64,000 nucleotides of DNA from Oxyruncus cristatus. Lineage: Eukaryota > Chordata > Aves > Passeriformes > Cotingidae. The notes beneath the pieces were generated by a model, which did not search any database, was not told the DNA's origin, and saw nothing but the letters and a program-made list of their open reading frames with translations. The stretch's first letter is position 1. Each line of letters begins with the position of its first letter. The stretch covers positions 1,010,975 through 1,074,974 of the forward strand of contig VXAY01003218.1 in the NCBI GenBank assembly GCA_013399855.1, read 5' to 3'. This document shows positions 11,749-24,740 of this stretch, one piece after another. The translations under genes were made by a program, and so were the position numbers.

Positions 11749-11917
11749 GCCCAGAGAAGCTGTGGCTGCCCCAGGATCCCTGGAAGTGCCCAAGGCCAGG
11801 TTGAACAGGGCTTGGAGCAACCTGGGCTAGTGGAAGGTGTCCCTGCCCATGGCAGGAGGTGGCACTGGATGGGATTTAACGTCCTTTCCAACCCAAACCA
11901 TTCTGGGATTCTATGAA
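11749..11917 (+). mobile_element. CR1 LINE 3' fragment
   Basis: It runs from GCCCAGAGAAGCTGTGGCTG to ACCATTCTGGGATTCTATGAA, about 170 bases, with an intact tail and little decay. Confidence 0.92.
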
Positions 11918-13520
11918 TTATTCCATAATTTCCTGGCACGGATGTGGAGGCAAAAGAAAAAGCTCCAGTATGGGCACGACCTTTCATTCCAGCTACTCCC
12001 AGGTAACCAGCTCAGAGGGGTGACCTGGAGCCTTCTCCTTCTTAACCATCAATGGGATCGCTGCCTTCCACTAATCTGGAAGCCCTTTTTGTCCCATTCC
12101 TGCCTCATTCCAATCACACACCATGATGGGAGACAAACCCACCGCCCCCGGGAGCCCCATCCGGGCACACAGAGGGGACAGCTCGCACAGGGCTGGGGGG
12201 GCAGGAGCCTGAGTCCAGCTGTCAGTGACGGGAGTTATGGAAGTGTGTCACAGATTTACTGGTGGGACGGCACTGGGTGACAATCTGGACTCCAAACCTT
12301 CAGTTTTAACACAAATTTTTGGAGACCTCCTGATTACAGGATGTGCTTGGGTATAATAGCAGGATATGGTGCTGCTGGAGCAGAAAATCCCAGCCCTTTA
12401 AAAACCAGCCTGCTCTGGGCAGAGGCATAAACTTATTCTCCAAATAAGGACAAAGCTTCCCAAAATCATCTTTAGAGCATTTTTTTCCTCTGATCCCAGC
12501 CAGCGGTAGGATGTTGTTGGCCCCAGCCCCGGTGGAGTTTCCTGCTCAGGGTTTGCCCCTATTTTCCACCGTGGCTTTTTCTTTTCCAGTTTGTAGTGGC
12601 CTCTTAATCTGTTACGGAGGGCCCTGGGACACTGGACCTCATTTGACTACTGCCTGCATCCTGTAGTAAAAATTTCTAGAGGAAGTGGGACAAAGAACAG
12701 AATTCTGATGTTGGGAAAAAACTTCCAACAATCGCAGGAAATATCTGTAATTTTTGCAAAAGTCTTTCAATTACGGCTAAATGGCCTCAGAAGTGTGAGC
12801 CTTCACTGTCAACATTGCTTAGATCAGCTTGAAGGACAATGACTAAAGAGAAAGGAACTATGCAATTCATAATATATATGTGAGATACATGACACTGATG
12901 GCATTTTTATGTGCAGAATCTATTTACAATCTGAAAACATGAATCGAGAAGCAAATGTTTCAGGCCTTTTCTTCCAATCTTTGCATACTTGTTGCAAAGG
13001 ATTTCTGCATAAAAATACTCCTCCCTCTTAAAATTAGAAGAAAAGTTTATTTCAAGAGACTGTGAGTGGCACCACATGAGGACCTGGCAGTGCTTGGCTT
13101 GACAGGAATCTCAGCACTGTGAGAAGTGGATGGACCCTTGAGCCATTGTTCACCCACAGATCTTTAAACTCTTTTGGTTTACAGAAGATAAAAATACACT
13201 ATCTGAAAATAAACACGATGGAAACAGTCATGAGTAACAGAAACTCTTCCCATGAAATGATAACATGGTGCAACTAGAGATAAAATACTCCAGAGCAGTT
13301 GAAAAATGAGTTCCCCTAATTCTTTTCCAAATTTAGTGTGGCTCGCTTAGTCAGAGCTGTTTATATGGAGCAAAGCCAACTTTCCCACTTGGTTGGTCTG
13401 GCAAAGGCACAGCTCCAGCCTGTACAACTGGGATGTGAATCCCAGTAGCTAGGATGTTTATCCTAGGAGAACGCAGAGCTTGGTCAGCTCCAGGAGAAGC
13501 CTCCGTGCAACCTCCCGGTC

Positions 13521-13596
13521 CTGTGCAGGGCTGAGAGTTGGACTGGGTCATCCTTACGGTTCCCTTCCAACTCGGGGTATTCTGTGATTCCATGAA
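13521..13596 (+). mobile_element. CR1 LINE 3' tail
   Basis: GTGCAGGGCTGAGAGTTGGACTGG, then TTCCCTTCCAACTCGGGG and TATTCTGTGATTCCATGAA. Confidence 0.8.
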
Positions 13597-16500
13597 CCGA
13601 AGTTACCAACAGGGAAGACAACAGTGGTGGAGGTGGAAGGAATTCTGTCCAATTAATGTGCTGAGCGTCCATTCCCCCTTTGTTGAGGGTTTAGATCCTG
13701 CTCCAGAACAAACCTTGCTGATGCTTCATGATACATGCCGTGTTCTGCAGCACAAATTAACATCTCTTAAGACTGAAAGCAAATGTCACTGTCCTGAGAA
13801 AGAAGAAACAGCTACCACTTGTCCCACTGGAAATCAGTAATCCTTCCCCAGACTGGTTTCCTCCTGCTTTCCCACTGCCCTTGACCTTCTTAACTGTGTG
13901 GCACCATGCTGGACGCTTGTGTGGAACTCCCAAGCCATCAGCCCCCCAGCATGGCCTCAAATACACGACTTCCCAGTGTGGGTTTCACTGCTTTTACTGA
14001 AACAAACTGAAATATAACTTCAAAAAGCAAGAGCAGTCTTTGGCAAGTGCTCTCAGGAATTCCTGCTGGTCCTTCCACTGGCTTCCAGCCTGGTGGCACA
14101 GCCACGTGCAGCCCGGACAGCTTGCCCTGCCACACTTCGTTGCTCTCAACAACATGTTGCCAAGTGGCCAGGACAGAGGCAGGTCAGGAAAATTCAGGAA
14201 AAAAGGTCAGAAAACAATAATGTCTTGGCTGGCATAGAGGAGAGGGATTGCTCACACTCACCACACCTGAGCCACTTGGAAGTTAAGGATGGAAAGAAGT
14301 AAGGCCTTGCCACGAAAGTTATTATTTCACTTAAATATTCATGTTTGGCAGTAAGATGACCCTTCCAAGAGCAGCAAGATAATCAAGACCCTTCCTCTTC
14401 AAAGCACAGTTGCTTGCACTCAGCACTTTTTGGAAGGGGTTTTCAAAAAAACACCATGACCGGTGACACAGATCTCTTTGGAGGGCTGGAGCATACATAT
14501 TCTTAAACTATTTATGCCCCTTGGAAAACACACTTTGTGCCCCAGGGGACATGAACTGTAAAAAGGTAGATTATTTGCCACATTGAAGCAAATCCCACAC
14601 AAAATAAAACCTCAAAGAAATAAGCACTGTGGGTGCTGACTGTCAGTACATCCAGTACTTCTAACAAGTGAAGTGGGGAGGCAGAACAGGAACAAATCAC
14701 TTTGTCTTTGTTTTCTTCCACCAAGCCAAAAGCAAAGTTGTCAGAAATCAATGTAAAATGATCAGCTGATCATACCCACATGGTGCTTCACCAGCCAGGA
14801 CGGAACCCACAACTGTGGGGACATGCTTTAACTGATAAACTATAAACATTACTGTGTGCCTTGATGTTATACAGCAAATTCAGTACCGAGAGCTTAGAAA
14901 TTACTATCCATCCATCCTTCTATCAACATCCATAATCTGATTCTCATGACCCTTCAAGGCAGCAGCAAAATGAGTTAACAAACTAATTTCAGGGTTCAGC
15001 TCGTGGGCCAACTTCATCACAGGAACAAGTCAAACACAGCCTTTGATCGAGGTAAACATCTCAGACTGTAGATGCTCCACCTGAGCCCGGTGAAAGCAAT
15101 TCCCTTTGGCATATCCTGCCAGTGCCCACCACCTCCCAGTGCTCTGGGACACAGAACAATGCACCAGGAACTACCAGCGGTTGGTTCCCTCCTTCCTACA
15201 GTGGAGTACTTACAATACCACCCAGGAACTGTATTTCGATTATTCATGAGTCAGGACTCAATACCTGTTCTGACATAAAGGGAGGACAGACAGAAATCCC
15301 AGGCTCTGATTTGGCTGGATCATGTCTCCACAGGTTTGTTTGCACTCAGACAAGCCAAGTGGAGCCACCCCTGTTCCCCAGAAAGGAACATGTGGTTGAT
15401 AAAATACCAAAACTAACTATTTACTCTCAGCTTGTTTTCTGTTAATGGAAGCTGCTCTTATTAAAAATTTACAATGCTGTAACTACCCAGGCCCAAATCA
15501 TCAATTGGCAACACAGCCAATGAGTTCCACTGGTACAATTCCTGTCAGTCACCCCAAGCTCAGTGCATAGGAGAGGATAACACCCATCACCCCCCCAGCA
15601 TCCTCTGATTAAATCTCAGCATAGAAGCACTCCTTGGGTGCTCAGTCCACCTTCTCTATAGGAAGAAATCGATGTTGTCTTGTGAAAAAAAAAAACCAAC
15701 AGATTTTTTCTCAAGTTCCTCAGCTGAGACCATGGGTGTGAAATTTGTGCTCCACCAGAAGCGAAGGTCTCCACTCTCTCTCACAGCAAACTAAACGAAC
15801 ACATTGGTAAGTTCATGTAAACTTGATCCACAGCAAAGGAGGTGCCAGAAATAACAGGTTCCATTCCAGCCTCACAGATCTCCCTTTCTACAATTGCACC
15901 CAAGTGCTTTGCTCTTCCTCAAGCACTCTGCTAAATGAGTTTGGATTTTACACTGACATGGACAATTATCCCATAGAGTCTGTAGGTTTATATACTTATA
16001 ACGTTCCTCTCAGGCAACTTCAGGAGCATCCCATGCTTCAGAGGAAGAAGACAGACCTGAGTGAGACAGACCTCATGCATTCTAAAAAAAAAAAACAACC
16101 TCGTTTTCTGAAGACTAGCTTGTGATTTAACAATGGAACTCGCTATTTTAAATTAATTCTGAATATTAAAAAATGCAAAACTAAATGCAGAGCACTGATC
16201 CTGTGTAAACACAGATTGGCTCTTGGGTCAAACTCGAGACTCATTCCTACAGACAGCTTTCCTTTCCCCTCTTCCTGCCAGACCAGGGTTCACCTGGATC
16301 TGCTATAACCTGGAACTCTCTGGAGGACATCTCCACTTCAGATGCAGCTATTTCCATGCTGCATCCCCCACAAGAAGCGTGTGATTCCCTCTCACTGCAC
16401 TACAGGTTGCCAGGAGAATTTTATTTAAGATCAGCTGCAGTTGAGATGGAAATGCCCAGGGAAATGGATTTAATATCAACCCACAGCTGTCAAGCAACAG

Positions 16501-17627
16501 GCTGGGGTGGCACAGACCTCGTGCCCACCCGAAACGGAGGAGATGCCTCCAGCAGGTACATCCACTCCTTCAGCACCTGCACTTCATGCCAGCCCTGGGA
16601 CAGCACCTCCCCAGCTTCTTCATCCCTTCCCCCACACGGATCACCTCTGGGGCCGGGGGAAAAGGAGAGACAACCTCTCCAGATGGAGACAGGTCCTGCA
16701 CAAGCAGCTCCACCAGCACTTGGAGGGGAGAGAAACACCAGGAAGCCATTGGCAGTGCTATGGCCCCCCTAAACATGTGGGTCTGGAGTAGGGGGTAGGG
16801 AAAACAATGGTAAGGAGTGAAATTTTAAGCTCCGAGTGCCTGAATTGTGACCAGTGAGATCAGACACTCCTCTCTCACACAGCGGCCGCCAGCTCTGCAA
16901 CACTCCCGATGTCAAGTCCTTATTTAGGGGAGAAGGAAGATTTCACGAGTTGCCTTTGCACTTCTGTCAGGTTAAAAAAATCCTAATAACCATGAATTAC
17001 ATAAAGGCCAAAGCTTGTGGTTAATCAAGCTGAAACAAGCCCAACAAGCCCTCTATTGGTAATGGGGTGAGAAGCAGCAATGCTCTGTTTACAAACAACT
17101 ACTTGTGGCCACATCCAACCAAAATATGGTCTGACAATACTTTCTTTATGACCTTCTTTCAGAGTACCAGAAGAACTAGGGATTTAATAAAACAAATTAA
17201 TCTAGTTCCTTGGGCTCTCAAGGAGATAAACTGTGTTCTGGGGTAAGTAAATCTGGGGGCAGGCAATGGTTTTCAAGTTTGGGGGTTTTAACTCCCTGAG
17301 CCACTAATGGGGACACAGACACCAGGCATGTCTTGAGTAGCTTTCTCCAATCCAGAGCTCAGCATCACATGACACGTCGCAGTAGGTCACACAAAAATGT
17401 TTCTTGGGAACATTTGAACAGCTTTCCAAAAAATAAACCCAGTGCTGCATCACCCTTTAAATCACAATGATGTATTCCCTCTCCCCTTCCTTTCAGTGAC
17501 AGTAGCCAGTTACTTCACTGCCCAACCATTCCCAAGGCAAAACAACAAAAAAACACTGTCACATTGAGACACAGATAACAAAAAGAACCATCTTCATGAT
17601 ACTAGTGGAAGGTTTTTCTGAAAAAAA

Positions 17628-17654
17628 ATATATATATACTTACATATATATATA

Positions 17655-17687
<33 letters not shown>
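17628..17687. repeat. Compound (TA)n-(ATG)11 microsatellite
   Basis: Two short TA tracts (about 17628-17637 and 17645-17654) lead into eleven perfect ATG units at 17655-17687. These are probably polymorphic. The plus strand reads as eleven Met codons, which is not a gene. Confidence 0.95.
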
Positions 17688-17887
17688 TGTATATACATAC
17701 ATTTATACAGACACACTCACCCTCAAAAGATTAATGCTGTGCAATGCCTGGCACGTGCTCATATAGATTCAGAAGAGATTTTTACTGATTTCTTTTTTCT
17801 TAATTACTTTGCCAAATTTTGCCATACTACATGGCTCTATTACAAAATTACTCAGAGGATTATATGGCATTGGACGTGGCTATGAGT

Positions 17888-17909
17888 ACACACATACACA
17901 CACACACAT
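17888..17909. repeat. (CA)n microsatellite
   Basis: A CA tract with one TA interruption, about 200 bases from the ATG array. Confidence 0.9.
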
Positions 17910-20900
17910 CTTCCCATGCAATGCCTCATTTCAGCTGAGGTTTCCCTACCTTAGCCTTAAATTCCCTTCATTCCCTTTGCATTCTCAGTCCTTTCAGCAC
18001 CAGCCTGGTGTAAGTCAGCCCAGATGGACTCCTCAGAGTACGTTTCCCACAAAGCATCACTTTTTAAGCACTGCAGCAGAAGGTCATTATCCCTTGGTAG
18101 GATTTTTTTCCCTTTCTCTTCATCAAACACACAAACTCCACAAAAATGGAAGGGGGCTATATGTGGGTAACAAAAAGAGAGTAAAGGTACCATCAGGTCC
18201 CCTTTCCTTGCAATTTTTCTGACCAAGCCGTAAGGTGTTTGGTTCTCTTTTGGCTCCCATATGCACTGAAAATGAATAAATACCATGACTTCCAAAGGAT
18301 TTTCTGTGCAAAACAAGGGTAAACCCAAGATTTATCTCTGAACTAAAGTGAACAGAGGTCTCAAAGCATGGATTTTTATTCTGATGGCTTTCCAAGATCA
18401 CAACCGCATCACTTTACTTCACCCCAGAAAATCCTTTCAGCCTCAGAGCTCCCCCTCGTCACTCCGACCCCCAAAACACCAAGTGGTAAATACACAGATT
18501 TTAACCCAAACAACTGGCACCATTCAGATGTTTGAAGCCCAAGGCCATACCCCTGTCCCAGGTGTGCCAGCTGGGCCCATTTTCCAATCTAATCTGTTTT
18601 TCTTTGCTCGTGCCAACACCACCTCGCCCTGGTGCATGAATTCTGCAGACGAGATGGGAGATGGTGCCTCATCCTGTGAGGAAGGTTTCTTCACATGGCT
18701 GCTAAAAAGCATCAATTAAGGTAAAGAGCTTAGAAGACACGTGTAATTACGACATAAATCTGCTCACCCAACCCTGTGTAAAACAACCAAAAAAAAAAAA
18801 GTCTGTTTTATTGTGCATATTATGGATGGGGAAGGGAAACTACAGCTCTGTGATGCAACAGATGGGCTTTGTAACTCACAGTAGTGGAGAAAAACACCAA
18901 GAAGTGGTACCAGATCATCCACCACCTCCTACTTCAAAGCAGGTTTGGCATGCCTGGGACCTCTCAACATGGGAGTGGCCACCTGCCTGTGGCCTTCTTT
19001 TCCCTCTTTTCTCCGATCCAAAGTTGAGGAAGGCCATAATCAAGATCCCAGTATTTCCAAAGCACTTCTTTTACAGAAGGAAACAAAGTGATTTGAACAT
19101 TTTCTGACATGTTTTTTTTTTTTTTTCCCCCAAAGCTAAAAGGACCTGTTAATTAATCGTTCCTTACTCAGCAGAGTTTCTTTGATTCTTCTGGATTAAA
19201 GCTGGTACCTAACTAATAGAGGTGTACTTTCTGCTAGCAAATCAAGAATAATTCCAACGTTTTATCCTGAAAAGGGGTCAAGTAAAAATCCAAACAAGCC
19301 CTGACTTTGTGCAGCTTCAGCAGTATCAGAGATGAAGGATTATCTTTGCATTCTCCAGGTCTGCTCCCCTACAACCCACCAGTGCCATCAATCCACATCA
19401 CTAAAGGCACAAGAAATACCCCCAGATCATAAGGGCATAGGTTAGAGGAATTTAAGGAAAAAGGGAAAAAGAAGAGCTGTGCTCAGAAATAATTTGATGT
19501 AAACGGCACAGAGGACACATACAAAGGAAGACCATTATCTTACAGTCACTCCTGAGGGTTTAAGGTCTCTTTGTTCCAGCACACTGTTGGAAATCATTTG
19601 TTTTCTTTCTCAGACTTCTATTTATAACCCCTAATTCAGAGAAAGGTCGGAGCCCTACTGAGTGTTTGCCTGTGGCTCCCAGACAGGCACAGCCATGGTG
19701 TCCCCTGCTGTGAGGGGAAGGGGGTGACACAAAGCTCTGCAGGTGGAGCCACCGAGTCGCCTCATTTCCTCCACGGAGATGGTTTCACCAAGGTCCACTT
19801 ACAGACAGTGCAATCCCGCTCCGAGGGGTTACATCCAGCCACTTGTCAGTCTGCCAAGGGCTGCACATTATTCTCCTTCCACCTGGACGAGTTTCAGTTC
19901 CTCAGTGCTCATGAAAGCATCACTGAGAAGACAATAAGGTTAGTGCTGCTGTTTGTTTGCTCCATTTCTGAGAAGACTTCCCGGGAAGAAGCACCACTCA
20001 GTCATCGGCCCTCTCGCATTATGTGTGTCTGAGGCTGCTCGGCTCTTCCGCCTCAATGTTTCAGTGCTCCTTCCTTTTTATAAAACAAATGAAAAAAAGA
20101 AGATAAGTTGCCTCATTTCCTCTTCATTTGTCTTTCATGTTCAGAAGGGCTTGTTACAACATGACACGACTTGAAAGGAAAAAACTAAATCAAAACCACC
20201 TTCTACCAGCGCTGTGTTTGTACAGCAGGGCCATGTGAGCTCCTGGACTCAGAAAAGCAGCTCGGCAGGTCATTACTAAGAAGAGGAAATTGTTTCCTGA
20301 GAATTTATTTGGAAATGGGTTGGTGAGAGCTCTCCTGCAGGTTCCCAACAACCCTGTGCCTCTCAAGGTCTTCAGCAGGACCTCAGTGAATAGACACACC
20401 AACGACTTGCTCGTCCAGCTTGACTTGTGACAACACGCAACCAGAAGATATTTAAGGCTTGGGTTTATGTCAATGGGGGCAATTCTTTAATCAGTGCATT
20501 TAACAGTTTGCTTTCATCACTCTTGCCTTTGTATAATTGGTTACAGAGCTCTGGTTTTGTAAGTCTCAGCTCCTCCATCACGGGTCTCCATAAAGGTCTT
20601 CCCCTCAATCCAGTCCGAAGTCCTATTGATGTGGACACTAAAATATTCTCTCTTTCTGGAGAAGAATATAGTCCTTTGCTTTGTTTGTCCATATAAAACT
20701 TAAATTCTTCATCTTTCTGGGTTTTGCAAAATGCACCAAGAACAAACCAGCCCTAAGAATGCAACGTGCAAGAGCGGACAAGAATAAAACAGAACAGCTT
20801 TTGTGTGATACGAGTTTTATCTGGCAAATTTATTTCTATGGGATTACATTTTCATTTTGTGAATGCAGAAGTAATCACTAGCGATGCAACTTTAAACATA

Positions 20901-22064
20901 TTTAGCTCCTTTCCACTCAGTGGCTCTTAGAGCAGAGTGTATGAAATGGTCTGGTTTTTGCTGCAGCCTCTGCAGTGCTGCTCTGCAAAACCTTTCCATG
21001 AAGCCATGGAAGTGTCCAATATCCATGTCCTGCCATTACACAGCAAAGCTCATTTGGAGTCTCATCCAAATCTAAATCCCTCCGAAGTCTGCCTTCATTT
21101 CCTCATTACAACTACATTTCAAGCCATGTTTGCATTCTTCAAGCGTGGTTTCAAGTCAACCTGTGGCTTTCTGAGAAATAAACGCAAGGAAAACCACATA
21201 AATCCATCTTCTATCTTCATTTGGACTGATGGGCTTCACCAGCCTGATGAAATGCGGGATGAGCTCAGAATGTCTACAAAATATTTTCCCACCTAACAGC
21301 ATCCAGTGTAGCTTCAAAATACCCTCAAGAGCTTTTGAATCCACAATAACCTTTCAGAGACTTTTCTACCCCTTATTATTACTTCTAAAGACCTTTGCTA
21401 TACGTATACTTAGGTCACATGCCACTCATGCAAAAGCAAAACTTTTTGGGACTTTGGGACACTATTTCTTTGCTCTTTACCCTTTCAAGCATCTCTGAGC
21501 CAACAGTTTCGCCAACAGTTTCACCCCAGGTTTTGCATAAGCCTAGCAGCCTCACACAGACTGTCAGGCTCTTGGTTAATGAAAAAGCAGAGCAGTGAAA
21601 AGGATGACAGAACAAGAACAGGCCAGCAATTCTGAAAACTGTACTCACAAAGACCACCAGTATAATTCATGGGTCATTTTTATTTTTCAGTGAAAAACCT
21701 TGGAGAGACAGTGTTGAAAAAGAGCATCTTATGGTCTCTGCTCTAATCTGAGCTCTCCTAGTAGAGATGGACCAAACCTACAAAACCAAATCAGCCAGGT
21801 CAAACCTCCTGGCTCCAAAAGTTTGGGTCTTAATGGAGTTACAGCTTTTTCTTTGCAAGTCTCAGAAATTCTGAGGCCCAGACAACAAAAGCCAGGCCTC
21901 ACGTTTAACCCCCTGCTCTCCAATTCTGCTAGCAGGCATGTCCTCTGAGGGACACGGGCCTTGGCCAAGAGCCACAAACCTCACAGGCCAGGAGATGACA
22001 GTCTCTTTACAACCTCTTTAGAACCAGTAATGAGGGTTATGTCCTTGTGTTGTAATTACTTCCC

Positions 22065-22128
22065 TTTCAGAAGTGCCTCTGGCACTAAGAGGACAGCACA
22101 CTCTGAAGATTCAAAGGCACTTCTGAAA
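22065..22128. repeat. 14-bp perfect inverted repeat with 36-base spacer
   Basis: TTTCAGAAGTGCCT at 22065-22078 is repeated as its exact reverse complement at 22115-22128. No terminal duplication typical of a DNA transposon is visible. Confidence 0.75.
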
Positions 22129-24341
22129 ATCATGTTTGCTGCCACTGGTGTGAGGCAACTTCTTGTGTTTGCAGAACTGCTGGATGCCAACCCCCAGTGC
22201 CAGGTGGGTGCTCAGCACCTCTGAAGCCAAGCTGAAAGTCTGAATGCCAACAGAAATTCTAACTGTTACTGGTTTTGTTTGGATGTATTAAAAATATTTG
22301 CTTGGTGTGCTTCAGAAGAACCTGCGTGAGAAAAATACAACAGCATCGGATCTTACTCAAGAACAACAAGTACAGAGCAACGGGAAGAAAGTCAGAGGAG
22401 ATAACGCAGTCCTGGCTTCCAGATTGAGCAGATACCCTGACATGCTTTTTAAACTCTTGATTTCTGAGAGTTCCTCTAATTTGTAAAATACTGTATCTTG
22501 AAATCGAAAGAAAACACAGAATTATAGTCAAGAAACAGGTAAGATACAGAAGTAAAGCTGCTTCATTAGCCAGCAAACAAGGTGTGCTGTTTAAAAAAAG
22601 TTATTTAAATAAAAATAAATGTCTCTTAAATGCATTAAACCCAGTTTTCTTGCAAATCTGCTCTGGAAAACTCTTTTTTTAAACATACACTCTTCGCTTG
22701 CCTACTGCATATAAATTGCATATCTTCTGATTAACATATTTTTCAGTCTGGAATAATTATACATCAGAGAGATGCCTAATAAGCTCATCTTCAAACTCTG
22801 TAGAAGTTTGGGATCTAAAAAAAGATCCCAGGTTGGATTTATGAATATACAATGGCATCAGCTGACAGATGCATAGTACAGTCCATATTTTTGTGGTTGC
22901 AACCAAGAACCACATGAATGAACATCATGGGTTTGTCTTTGCATTATTCAAGACGACGGGACTTCTAGAGGAAAACAAGAGCGTGTTCCAGGATTCTGAG
23001 ACTTCACTGTGAGGATAAAAGAAAAATAGCCACACAGTATGGTAAAGAAAATGCAGAATGCAGGCAAAACTGCATTTTATCAGCAGTGTGCACTTCACTG
23101 GAAGACTCCATAAGGTTTTCAGAATCAAACAGCTGCTACGAGAAGCAACAATGAATAGAAACACTTGGATTTACAACCAGAATTGACAAAGAAATATTTT
23201 CAGTTACCATAGCCATATTGTTTTAGACTTACATCAGTCAAAAGCAATTCCAGCAGGAAAACCTGTCTTAGCCAACAGCTGGAAAACTAATAGCCTGATT
23301 CTGGAAGGAAAGAGGACTTATTGCTTTTTACAGATGTCTCCATTCTCATCATCCAAAAAGAAGTTAAAACTATGAATAGAGAGATGGGCCCCATCTGAAA
23401 TACAGCTTTCACATCCTCCCAAGGCTGTGCACACTCACACCCCTGGCACCGGTTCAGCCTGCACATAACGGCCACAGAAACTCCACGTTCTATGCACCAT
23501 CCCCAAATTCAGCTGCAGTCTGGGTCAGCCTCCAGAAACCCACTCGTCCCTTCCAACAGCAGAACACCAGACCCTGAGCCATCAGAGAGGCTGGGTTTTA
23601 TTTCAAAAATGACCCTTTTGCAGACGGTAACAATAAACCCCGGGCAGCGCTCACCTGCACCGTTCAGCCCCGTCACCCGGGGAGACGCAGGTCTAGGAGC
23701 ACCCCCTAAGTGTGAATTCGGTTTATGGTCACAAAAGTAACAGCTGCCCAGGCCAAGTGTTACAGGAAAGAGCACAGCAACCTTTCAGTTGACCACACTT
23801 CCCGCTGCCTGAGTATTTAAGGCACGCGAAGGAAAAGCCATGTGGCAAGATGAGTAACCACTAAACCACAAGCTCTTGCTCCAGATTACCACGGACTGTT
23901 TTCTACTCCTACCAACACATTGGGTTTGGATGTTTGTTTATATTGGTTTATATTGGCAACCCCCTTGTCTCTCAGGTGGTATCAGCTTTAGTCACCCCCT
24001 TTCTGGTACAAGATGTGCTGAGCAGCTTCATGGTTTTTTCCAAGCGTGAGGGAAGTTGATGATAAACTGAGATGGGGCCTTCCTCCTTCATTCACTTCGA
24101 ACTCAGCTTCTTCCCCCAACAAACCCCAGTGCTGCTTCAGTTTAGGATTGGTCACCACGACTTGGCCGCAGCTCCCAAGTGAATACATTGTGAACACATC
24201 AAGCCCTTAATGCCCCATCTCCCAAGTCTTCTACAGAAGCTTCTTTTGTCGCAGATCTCGGGACGGTTTCACACCAGATGGAGCCTCGGGTTTGTTCTGG
24301 GCACTCTTCCTCCCCACAGCTTACCTTTGGTTTGGTAGGAC

Positions 24342-24595
24342 ATCACAGAACCACAGAATCATAAAGGTTGGAAAAAGGTCTCCAAAATCATTGAGCCCAC
24401 CCTGTGCCTGATGCCCATTTTGTCCCCCAGCCCAGAGCACTGAGTGCCACAACCCAGCCTTCCTTGGACACCTCCAGGGATGGCGACTCCACCATCTCCC
24501 TGGGCAGCCCCTTCCAAGGCCTGACCACCCTATCCCTGATGTTCAACCTGAACCTCTCCTGGTGCAGCTTGAGGCCATTTCCTCTTGTCCTGTCG
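24342..24595 (-). mobile_element. CR1 LINE 3' fragment, first half of inverted pair
   Basis: It starts with a tail complement (CACAGAATCATAAAGGTTGG) and continues through CACCTCCAGGGATGGCGACTC and CTGGGCAGCCCCTTCCAAGG to TTTCCTCTTGTCCTGTCG. A second CR1 in the opposite orientation begins 20 bases later. Confidence 0.9.
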
Positions 24596-24614
24596 AAAGG
24601 ACAGCTTTGTTCAA

Positions 24615-24740
24615 GTGGAAGTGTCCAAGGCCAGGCTGGATGGGGCTTGGAGCGACCTGGGATAGTGGAAGGTGTCCATGGCAGGGACACTGGATGAGCT
24701 TTAAGGTCCCTTCCCACCCACACCGTTCTATGACTCTGAT
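24615..24740 (+). mobile_element. CR1 LINE 3' fragment, second half of inverted pair
   Basis: GTGGAAGTGTCCAAGGCCAG through CGTTCTATGACTCTGAT, in sense on the plus strand. It abuts the minus-strand copy, so the two 5'-truncated ends face each other. Confidence 0.9.

Noticed and set aside
17655..17885. ORF starting with eleven Met codons
   Set aside because: It is the translation of an (ATG)11 microsatellite.
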